64,000 nucleotides of DNA from Dermatophagoides farinae (lineage: Eukaryota; Arthropoda; Arachnida; Sarcoptiformes; Pyroglyphidae). The notes under the pieces were generated by a model, which searched no databases, was not told the origin of the DNA, and saw only the letters and a list, made by a program, of their open reading frames with translations. A program made the position numbers and the translations under genes. The stretch covers positions 4,627,501 to 4,691,500 of the forward strand of contig NC_134681.1 in assembly GCF_024713945.1 (NCBI RefSeq), given 5' to 3'. Of the stretch, positions 49,661-64,000 are shown one piece after another; the stretch's first letter is position 1, and each line of letters opens with the position of its first letter.

Positions 49661-52600
49661 AAAGTCAACAAAAAAATTTGGTTGAAGAAAAATTCCAAAT
49701 TTTTGAAAATTTTGAAAATCGCACAACCGACCATGTAATGCATGTGCCGTCAGCCACTCTGCCAATGGCATCGCACATTGAAATTGTTAACATTTGTTCA
49801 ATTGGTCTTTCTGGTCAATCGCCAATTTTTTTCAAACATAAAAAAAAATTTCCATTGATCGTGTTGCAATGAAAATCATCTTTTTGTTATTATTTAGAAA
49901 ACATAAAAAAAATGCATCATCATCATAACAATAATTGATGAGATTTGTTTTCCATAGAATTTATTCGCCAATTGGTGGATAATAATAAGCACAGAATAAT
50001 GCATCAGGCTATAGAATAATAATCAAGCAAATCATCATCATCAACAATTTTAAGTTATTATTTAGAAAACATGAAAAAATACATCATCATCATAACAATA
50101 ATTGATGAGATGGTCAAGATCCATAGCCAAATAGTAATCATCATCATCATCAACAATTTTAAGAGCAAAAAAAAAAACAATTTGACCGTCGATATATATG
50201 GCCCATCATCATTATTATCGCCACCAACACCTTTTTTTTCTATCCAGTGCATTGTGTGTGTGTGTGTGTGGCAATTTGTGATAATGAAATCCGTATAAAT
50301 ATAGAAATTGAAATAAATAGAAAATGTGAATAAATGAAAATCAACAATGTCGTTTGACTAGAAAAAAAAACAAGATTCTACAAATGAGACACATTGAAAA
50401 TCGTGTTGTTTAGGATTCGCATTTGAAATGAGAATATTACGTTTATCAACGTATTTCAAATGTCACATTTGACACTGTGGATTTTTTTTTTGGTTTTTTT
50501 TCTCGTAAATAATACATGCACGAATAATTTGAAGGTTTTTTTTTTGTCATATCCAAAAAAAGGAGTCATTTTTCGTTTTGTTTTGTTTTGTTTCATTCCA
50601 TTTTTTTTTAAAATGATATTCAAAATCCCAAGAAATGAGATTTGTTTCAGTATAAATCAGGGTCATGGTGACTATATATATATATACATTATATGTTGTG
50701 GTATATTTAAACATCGTAGACAATTGTGGAAAATAAAAATGAACTAATGACAAATTGTTGCGCATCTATATATCTGAATAGAAAAAAAAAATGTCACATC
50801 AACACACACACACACACACACACAATAAATCATAGGTTAAATAAATAATTTAAATTGTAAATTCAATAATATGATGATGATGATGATGATGATAATGACG
50901 GAAGTGAATTCCATTCAATTATCATTCAATTTAAGTGACATATTCGTATTTTTTTATTTATTTTTTTTTTAATGATAAATGTCAATCAATCATTGAATGG
51001 AAAAAAAAATGAGTAACAGTTGTCTGTTGAAAATCAACAAAATTTTTTTTTTATTTAAACCAACACCTACACACACACACATTTGCATTCGATTACCCTA
51101 TACACCATGTGGACGTTTGTTTTGTTTCGTTTTTTCTCCGTTGACAGATTGACCGTGGGCTCAAATGTGGCAAATTTTTTTTTGCAAAAAAAAAGAAAAA
51201 AAAATTTAATTCAATAAAATGTGCAAATTCCTATTATCATAAAATTGTAAATTTTATTCATTCGAATTTGTTGCAAGCAACAACAACAACAACAACAAAT
51301 TCTCATTCATTTTAAAAAAATTCATTCAGCAAACACACACACAGACACACACACATTAAATCTCAATGTAACAAGAAAAAACTATTATAATGATTTTGAC
51401 AATGTGAACATCTATAATTATGAAAATATGATGAATGATGATGATTTGTCGATCAATTATCAAATGGATGATCATTGATGAACAAATCTAAATGTGAAAC
51501 AATAACAACAACAACGAAAATTCACAATCGAGTTCATTATTCATTTATTTATTCATCAAAACAAAACAAAACAAAAAATGTTGCAATCTATAGAATGAAC
51601 ACATTCCAATTTTATTTATTTTTTTTCTGCAACAATCATCAATAGGGTATTATTATCATCATTTGTGTTTTTTGTTTTTTTTTTTTTTTTTTTGGCAAAA
51701 GAAAAACAAAAAACGTAAACAATTTCCTCCCACGCAACCGCAAACAAATCAGATGACGATGAAATGAAATGGAAAATTTTTTTTTTCTATTAAACATGAG
51801 ATTAATTTATCAATCAATCAAAATGATGATGAGAAAATCAAAAAAAAAAAAAAAGAACAAAAAGAAAAAATTTTAAGCCATTTTATCAATAATAATAATC
51901 GATAATCGATTATTGTTGATCAGAAATTGTCGAACATTATTGTGATTTGTCATCATCACCGTCATCATGAAATTGAATGGAAAAATGAACAATTTTTTTG
52001 TTTGTTTGTTTGTTTTGTTTTGTTTTCATTATTACGATGTGTTTATGTGTTAAAATATATCCGATTCATTCGCACATATTGCACAATTCTCATCATCATC
52101 ATCAACTAACCTATACACATACACAATCATTCATTTATTCAACAACTACCTGTTGAATTAAATCATACAATGTCAAGAGAAATGAAAACATGAAACATGA
52201 ATACTAAATAAACATGGTTTTGTGAATATATAAAAAAAAATAAAAATAAAAATACAAAAATCTCAAAAACACGATCTAATTTGCAAATATATATATATTT
52301 ATATTTTGTTGTCGTTTTTTTTTCTTCTTTTGTCAATCATTCATACATTGAAAATTTCTGAATTTTTTTTTTTTTTTTTATTTTCATTTCTCTCCTTTTC
52401 ATTGCCATTTCACTGATGATAATAATGAATATATAGCATACAGAAGTTATTCATCATCATCATCATCATTATTCATTTTGCCTATTTATTGATGAATTGA
52501 GAGAACAAAATATTTCATGATGATGATGATGATGATAACAAATTTTTTTTCTACCATTTCAATGAAATTCATCATTGATGGATATATAACAATAAATATA

Positions 52601-53158
52601 TATAAATGAAAACAACAACAAAAAAAACACACACACACATACACACAAATTCATTCATTATGAATTCAATTGTACCATGTGGTCTATTCCATTTTTATAA
52701 GTTGTGAAAATTTTTTATTTTTTATTTTTACATCTTCAATGCACAGTATGTATATTAGGGTAACCTTGGCCGTTAGAATATGAACAAGATTTACAAAAAA
52801 AATGGGACCAATAACAGATGGAAAAAAAAATGGTCAACAAAAAAAAATCATATGAATAGAAATGATGGAACGATGGTGAAATTAATTTTAAAATTATAAA
52901 ATATAAAACGAATATAAAGAATGAGCAAGAGAGAGAGAGATGGAGATGAAGAGATGGAGAGAATTTATGGATCAACATTGAAAATAGAACAGTGTACATT
53001 TTTTCTTTTCTTTCTCCCAACAACGGTTATTTGGAACAAATAGAAAAAAAAATAATGTAGAAAATGAAAAATGACTATGAACCTGTACAATGTGTATCAT
53101 CATCATCATCATCATCAACACTTAATAAGTTGTGATGATTTTAATGATGATGATGATG

Positions 53159-53190
<32 letters not shown>

Positions 53191-54765
53191 AAATAATAAT
53201 TCAACTTACAAATCTGCTATTGAATAATCTGGATCACATGGATCAACTCGTGTGTATGTGTGTGTGTGTGTGTGTGTGGTTGATGCGGCATTTCACATAA
53301 TTCGAATGATGACAACGATGATACGGATGAAAAATCTGCCTGAAGAGATGGAAAAAACAAAAAAAAAAATCAATTATTTATTTCAATTTTTTAGTTTTAT
53401 TTTATTCATTTTGTATCATTTCAAATCATATCAATCATCATGATGTTTTCAAAACAAAACAAAACGAAAAAACAGAAACAAAACAAAACGAAACGAAAAA
53501 AAATGACAATAATTCAAATCTCAAAGCAAGCAAGCAAGCAAACAAGCAACAAGAAACAAGAAACATGAACAGTTTTGTTCCATCAGTCATTTAGAGATGA
53601 TCTTCTAAGATAAAATTTAAAGTTGAACAACGACTGTAACGAAAAAAAATCTATCCATCTAATGAAAATTTTTTTTCTTTTTTTTGAAAAAAGTGACATT
53701 TTTACACATGTATAAATTGTAATCATTTTGTTGTTGTTGTTGTTGTTGTTGATGATATATGTGAAATGTGCAGAATTTAATGGCAAAAATGATCCAGATT
53801 TTACACGATTTACATGCACACGTACACGTACACGCACACACACGCATATATCATATAGATAAGTGGATTATTTTCGGTTATATGGATAGATCATATCATC
53901 ATCATCTTGTTGTTGTTGTGGTTGTTGTTGAATATATTATAATTTTTTTTTTGCAATCAAATTGGTAAAAGAATGATGATGTATGATAATCATTAACGTA
54001 AGTAAATTAGATTAGTTTGTATGTATAATTTTGACCACCATCATATTGGTGTGTGTGTGTTTGTGTATGTGATGTATATAGCGTGAAAAAAAATGCATAA
54101 ATTTTTGCACGTTTATTTACCACGTAATCAATTTGTCTCAAAAGCAACGAAAAAAAAAAAACAAAAATTATACGCTTCTCCTATGTGGCTATATGTTTTT
54201 CTGTGTGTGTGTGTGTGTCTTAAAAAAATAATCTCCATAGTCCAGGAAACAAGCAAATTGATTGAAAATTAAATTTGTAATTTACCAAAAAAAAAAAAAA
54301 AAAAAAATTCAATTATACTCTACCGCAGTATATTATGATTTTGATGATGATGATGAGAATCTGTTTATTTATCAATGCTAAGCTTGTATTCCATGTCAAA
54401 ATTAGCCAACAACAACAACAACAACAACGAAAAACAAACAAACAAAAAAATTAAAACGCACGTCTTTTATATATATATGATGATTAAGATTGAAATTATA
54501 ATTTTTTTTCTAGACGTTCTGATAATACACATGCATATGGTGTTATCACGAATTTTTCCAAAATGATCTAAACGTCTAGTTCCGGTGTGAAAAGCCAAAA
54601 CGAAAAAAACTAAACGAAAAAAAAATTGACATTCAACCCAGTATGATAAAGATAAAACGATCAGTAGTTTGTTTGCATCATCATGATTAATGATCAATTT
54701 GAAACATTTATGAAACCAAAATGTAAAAAAATTTCTTCATTTTTCATTCACACTTTTCGGCTTGG

Positions 54766-58360
<3,595 letters not shown>

Positions 58361-61300
58361 TGTATGGGAAATGAAACACACACATTTATTGAAAATAATG
58401 ATGCTCATAATGTGCAACTTGTTTATTATTTGATTAACATTATCTACTACTTGATCCATAATGATGTTTGTTTGATCTACGGTCTGTGGTTAGAGATTCA
58501 AATGTTGATGATGATGTTGATGTGAGTATGATAATTTTGATAAACTTGAATCAACAAATTTCCACCATAAAAATCATTTCATTTCACAAATCATGTTGGT
58601 CACCATGAATTGTTGTTCGAATGGTCATTGTTAACAATTGTTGATATTTTGATTTTGCCAATAATTCAATATCATATATGCGTCGATCAATCAATCAATC
58701 AATTATTTGTTTCATGTTTATCATTATTTAATCAAATCATCATGTTTTAAAAGAATGTCAATGTTGAGGTATATTTTTTTTGTTTTGTTTTCAATCATGT
58801 CCTATCACCGAATAATTTACTTGATTGTGAATAAATGAATTCATATGGTATGTGATTGAAATGATGATTATTTTATCCATCTCTTAAAATCAATCAATTC
58901 AATTCGATTAAATATTTTTTTTCTCAGAATTATTAATCTCTAATTGATTGAAACATACGTTGTTGTTTGTTGATTTGAGAAAAAAAAAATAATAATTTCA
59001 TTTCCACTACGAAAAAAATACATGAATAAATCTTTCGCATCAACAGGTGATGTCTGTAATATGAGATAAAATGCTTGAAAATTATGAAAATAAAAAACAG
59101 AAGAAGAAACAAAATTAAATGAATTCAAAATTTTACCACACAAATATGAAATGATAATGATAACTATGAAAATTATTATTATTAATATGATCATGTTAAT
59201 TGTTTTCTCACCTTAATAACAGTAAAATGTTAGTATTTTATATAATAATAATAATGGAATAGATAGATAGATAGCGTATAATTTTATTACTGTCTAGGTC
59301 TGTCTAACCATCATCATCATCATCATTAACATTTTTTGTTTCTTTCACATACAAACACACAAATCATTTAAAATTTATAATAAATTTATTATAATAGATC
59401 AACAGGTTAATAACGTGGATGGGATCATCAGTATCATCATCATCATCGTCATCAACATTCAGAATGATTAATCTTGAACTTTGAATCACATAAGATATAT
59501 ATTGGCTAATATTTGCACACTCGATCATCGATTGATTTGATGATTAGTGAATATTGATTGAAAATTATTATTAATTTTTTTTCTGTTTGTTTGTTTGTTA
59601 ACGGAACTGTAGTGATTGTTTCATGTTTTTTTTTTTTGTTTATCTTGTTCCGCTATTGGCGTTGAAAATCATTATAAATGACGATGATGTACAAATGATT
59701 ATTGCAGTCAATATAGATACAAAATTTGTATGAAAATTATGGGTGCCACATATATATATATATATGTATGTGTTTGTGGAATCGTCAGAGACAGACGTGA
59801 CGATCAAATGACCTATTCTTAATAATGATAATCATTAAAAACGGGCGCTGAATTTTTTTTTTTCATTAAAAAAACCCATGAATTAATGAACAAACATTTG
59901 ATGAACTGTCAATTTTTTTTTCTATGAAATCTATGAAATAAAAATATGAAAATAAGAACAAAAAAAAACATTGAATTCATCAATCGGTTATTTTGAATCA
60001 TCGATCAATCTTTTTTTTTCATTTTCCGAGGAGGAGCAGGCGCTACGGTGAAAGATGATTAAACTTTTTTTTTCTTTTTTCTTTTCTCAAAATTGAACTT
60101 TATAATTCCACATGTATGTGTAAGTTTTATTTTACAAGTTTATCACGTGAAATTTTTTTTTTTCATCATTCATTTCTCTATATACATCTAGTTTTTGTCG
60201 TTGACGTTATTGTTGCTGTTGTTGTTGTTGTTGCTGTTGTTGTTGTCAATCATCACATCTTCATCATTGGAATTAATAATAACAGATCGCGATCAGAAGA
60301 AAAAAAATTTTTCTTTTCCACACTAGCGGTCAATGGTCAATTTGGTGATTAATGCATCGATTTCAGAAAAAAAAATCAACATCTACGTTTCAAATGATGT
60401 ATGGTGTTTGTATGAGAGAGTTCGTGTACATTTGAAATGATTAAAGAGAAAAAAAACGATGAATTCCAATGTCAAATTGACATTAGCTTATTCATGATGA
60501 TGATGATGAACGAAAATGGATCAAATTGTTTTCTTTTCCAACAATTTGGATACTGTGGTATTGGTATTGGAACAGTTAATTAACTTTTATATAATACATA
60601 AAAACATACAGACTAGAGTCAAATGAAATGATTATTTGGTCAAAAAAAAAATGAAATCATTCATTCATTCATTCACATTATGACGATGATGATCATCCGT
60701 TATGGGTCGATTGATATTGAAATCACATCACATCACAACAATTTCCAATCAGACAAATGTATCTGATAGTTGATCACGATATTTTTTTTCCAGTCCATTG
60801 ATATGGAAGAACTGATTTCTTATTCTCATAAAAAAAATTTTTTTTTTTCATTTTTAAGAAAAAAAAATCAAATCGTCTCCTTCCGGTCAAAAATTCAACA
60901 ACAACAACAACACCTGAGTGTGTGTGTGTGTGTGTGTGTTAATTGATTGAATTTTTATGTGATGAAAAATTTCGTAGAAATATGATAAATTCATTGAGGA
61001 ATTTTTCTAGAAATCAAAAAAAATTTTCTCATATATTACCATCATGCAGTTTTTCAATTTTCAATGAATTAAATTGAATTTGATGAAAATTTTTGTTCAT
61101 TTGTAATAATAATTATCAAATTCATCGTCGTCGTCGTCGTTGTTGTTGTTGTTGTTGTTGTTGAATACAATTCATTATTTTGAAAATTTTTCATTTTTCA
61201 CTTCATTTTGATCATAATGATGACTGTGAGAAGAAAAAAAATTTTTCACTCATCCTCTTATTATTCATATAACTTGTGAATTTTACACATGATGATGATG

Positions 61301-63143
61301 ATGATTGTAATTATTATTACCTCTTTTTTTTCTCTTGAATGGATGACGAAGCTTACAGATGATCATGATGATGAACGAACTTTTTTTATTTTTTTTTTTT
61401 TTTTGGTCTAATTCAGTGAGTATATGACACACGGAGAAAGAAAGATGACAAAGAATGTAATTAAACTTGAACAACATGATTGTTTGTATCACCATTTTCA
61501 CGATGACATTATCATCATCATCATCATCATCATCGACTCCATTGCCATTAACAATTTATAATAACGACAATGATGATGATTGCAAGAAAAAAAAAACAAA
61601 ATCTCAATCAAATTAAATTAAATCCATTTATTACATTTGTATTTTTGGATCTAAATCCAAATGTTCACTGTTGTGTATAAATTGATCAATCAATCATTCA
61701 ATAAAAATATAATCAATATGAAGACAAACACACACACACACACACACATTAATCTTTTTTTTTTTGGATTCAAATTTCAAATTGCATAATAATATACACA
61801 TTATAAACATTGATTCACTTCTATTAATTTATTATTGATTGATTGATGTTAAATGAAAGTTTTTTTTTACTATTATTATTATTACGACATTTCTTCATAA
61901 TTTTTTTTTCTTTTTTCTTTCTCTTTTTTTTTGAATGAAATTCATAATTCAAACACAGTATATTTATTCATTATTGTCATCATCATCAATGTGTGTATTT
62001 ATATGGATCAATTGGCCATATAAATTGTTTTCAGTATGAATGAATGAATGAATGAATGAATGGAAACAATTCTCAAGTTAAATGATCATCATCATCATCA
62101 TCATTATTACAATGGCCATCATTGTTGACTATTATCATCAAGTTTTGTAAATCACCTGGCCACACACACACACACAACACACACACACAGCCAATTGAAA
62201 TAATGATGGACAGTCCACAAGATGAAATGAAATTATTTCTTTTCATTTGTATATTTGTTTTTATTTGAAAATAATTTCATAATTTTTTTAAGTATTAAAA
62301 TTGACTTTTTTTCAAAAACAAACAAACAAACAAACAAAAATTTAGTTTTTAAATCTAGAACAATAATTATCGACAGAAATTTGGATTTTCCATTTTTTTT
62401 TTCAATGCGATTTCAAAGTCAATAGCGACAATTAATTTTTTTTTTGTTTTTTTTTTTTTGGTGAAATTAAAGAATTTTACTTTCACTTTATTTTATTGTT
62501 GCTTTTTGCGTACAAGCAAGTTTTCTGTATAATTGTAAAATGGATATAACATAAAACAAATATGGATGGGAAGTTCAAATGATACGGATACATTGCTTTT
62601 GACCATACAATGATGATGGTGAAAAAATTAAAAATCTGGGAGTTACTTTTACTCGATTTTTCTGTCTCTCTCTCTCTCTTATTTTATTACTCTCAAAATT
62701 TTATTTGACATTTGAGATTTATTTTCAAAGCAAAAAAAAAAGTGAGAGTGATTGGGAGAGAGAGAGAGAACACCGGTGCAAATCCTTTTTCTATGCAAAA
62801 TGCCAATCTTAGAGAAAAAAAATGAACGAAAAAATATTTAACACGCGCACATTTTTTGTTTTCTTTTCTTTTTTTTTTTTTGAAACACACGCGTTTTTCT
62901 TACTGTTTAACTGTTTAGCTAGCTAGTTAGCCAAAGATCATGATCTTTATTGATGATGAACGATGAATAGTGGGAATGAATAAATGTTTATGGCCACACA
63001 CACACACACACACAAATACATACCAAACTATTATTTTTTTTTTTTTTGAGTAGCAAAAAAAATGAGATTCCCCACAAAATCCATCACCATCACCACCACC
63101 ACCACCACCACCAACAAACATAGTTTCATTAGTTTAGCTCGGT
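58361..63143. other. Intergenic, 4.8 kb
   Basis: AT-rich DNA with (CAT)n, (GTT)n, (CA)n and homopolymer tracts. I found no exon, RNA gene or transposon end that I can support. Confidence 0.6.
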
Positions 63144-63150
63144 TATAAAA
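63144..63150 (+). promoter_or_regulatory. Candidate TATA box of the glycine-rich protein gene
   Basis: TATAAAA stands in a locally GC-richer context (CTCGGTTATAAAAACCTCG), 224 bp upstream of the ATG. A start site would be expected near 63175. A second TATATAAA at 63360-63368 is too close to the ATG to serve as a TATA box for it. Confidence 0.45.
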
Positions 63151-63373
63151 ACCTCGTATTTTTTGGATTAATACTTCAATTTGATGTTTCATCATATTTG
63201 AAGATCATCATCATCATCGTCGTCGTATTTTATTCTGTTTTTTTCTAGTGAACTTTTGTTTTTTTTGTGTGTTTCCATTGTATCTCTTTGTGTGTGTGTG
63301 TGTGTGATATTTGTAATTGTTTCATCACCTTTTATTCATATATTATTCGTTTTAAAATCATATATAAATAAAA

Positions 63374-63742
63374 ATGAAAAATATCAATTTGATTGTCGTT
63401 TTATTGTTGGCGACCATTTATTCAACATATGCTGCAAGATATATTCGATCAGTGAAAGGTGGTCGAGGTTTTGGTGGTAGCGCTGGTGGTTATCAATCTT
63501 CATCACCACTTTCACCATCTCGTACACGATTTAGTGGTGGTGGTGGTGGTGGTGGCCTTTCATCATCATATGGTGGTAGTTCCAGTGGTTTTCCTTCATC
63601 TGGTGGATCATTAGGTGGTAGCTATGGTGGCAGTGGTGGAGCTCCAACTAGCACTGGTTCATATGGTGCTGGTGGTGGTGGATTTGGTGGTGGACAATAT
63701 GCAGAAGAAGAGGTAATTGATAATAATTATTTAATTGATTAA
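63374..63742 (+). CDS. Secreted glycine-rich, cuticle-like protein (5' exon)
   Basis: The ATG is followed by a clear signal peptide (NLIVVLLLATIYSTYA, cleavage likely after residue 20) and a mature Gly/Ser/Tyr-rich chain with GGS, GGG and SYGG repeats. This composition is typical of arthropod cuticle or silk-like structural proteins, but there is no chitin-binding R&R motif in the visible part. A good donor (GAAGAGGAG-type context, GAG|GTAATT) at 63713 suggests the exon ends at 63712 (113 codons) with a further exon outside the window. Otherwise the frame stops at 63742 (122 residues). Confidence 0.7.
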   Translation: MKNINLIVVLLLATIYSTYAARYIRSVKGGRGFGGSAGGYQSSSPLSPSRTRFSGGGGGGGLSSSYGGSSSGFPSSGGSLGGSYGGSGGAPTSTGSYGAGGGGFGGGQYAEEEVIDNNYLID

Positions 63743-64000
63743 TTGAATTCGATTGAATAACAAACAATTGATTATTTGTTGAATTTTTTATCCATTCTAA
63801 CACGTATAAAACAACCATGTTGATGAATGGATAGAAATTCAATCAATCGATAAAAAAAAATTTAAAATTTTTTCGTTGATAGTATTATTGTCAAAAAAAA
63901 AGATTGAATATCAAATGCCAAATAATTCATTGATATTCATTATGTGGTGAAAAAATTTTGATTCAAGCATGATTGATCATTTTTGATCATGTTTGCAAAA
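63743..64000 (+). other. Probable intron of the glycine-rich gene
   Basis: AT-rich and without repeats. I see no certain acceptor followed by an open frame. TTGATAG at about 63875-63881 is a possible but unsupported acceptor. Confidence 0.4.

Overview
This is eukaryotic nuclear DNA: genes are split by short introns (about 60-100 bp inside most genes, kilobases in two) with GT..AG borders, and the non-coding sequence is very AT-rich and packed with (CA)n, (CAT)n, (CAA)n and homopolymer tracts. All recognisable proteins are animal proteins. The small gene set, compact introns, A/T-ending codon use and His/Gln/Asn/Ser-rich insertions fit an arthropod, and I think most likely an acariform (astigmatid, dust-mite-like) mite; the organism call is an inference.

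Layout. 1-5545 is non-coding and is probably the long intron ahead of the last four exons of a Kv4/Shal potassium channel (5546-7178, +). Next come IST1, an ESCRT-III-associated protein (9690-10989, -), and V-ATPase subunit e (11963-12261, +), divergent across about 1 kb. A three-exon 1168-residue membrane coiled-coil protein resembling the ER-phagy receptor CCPG1 (13244-16894, -) and a mitochondrial adrenodoxin-type ferredoxin (18387-19136, -) follow.

19450-23620 is a distinct island of repeats and gene debris: short palindromic repeats, a tandem duplication, a coding-like fragment, a nested dimeric satellite, a tRNA-like B-box fragment, a Tigger-like MITE, a decayed mucolipin (TRPML) pseudogene lacking S6, decayed exons of a gene I cannot identify, and an element built around the palindrome GCGAGTACTCGC. 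Directly after it is the UPRT homologue (about 23819-25219, +), whose 5' end I could not find.

26594-27701 (+) encodes a MOLO1/TPM-domain membrane protein, tail-to-tail with the asparagine-synthetase-domain protein ASNSD1 (27739-29749, -); only 37 bp separate their stop codons. A carbonic-anhydrase-related protein of the CA10/CA11 type spans 35153-40108 (+), with a signal-peptide exon and a final exon that I assembled by hand. 40.1-63.1 kb is nearly gene-free: microsatellites, a possible mariner-like MITE (49187-49660), and a 5'-truncated non-LTR retrotransposon (54872-55534) beside a 52-unit (CA)n tract. A secreted glycine-rich protein gene begins at 63374.

The genes do not form one pathway. 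They are mostly housekeeping (ESCRT, V-ATPase, Fe-S electron transfer, nucleotide-related, autophagy-related) with three neuronal or membrane-signalling genes (Kv4, MOLO1-like, CARP). All exon borders were deduced by eye from splice motifs, reading phase and similarity to families I know; no alignment was run.
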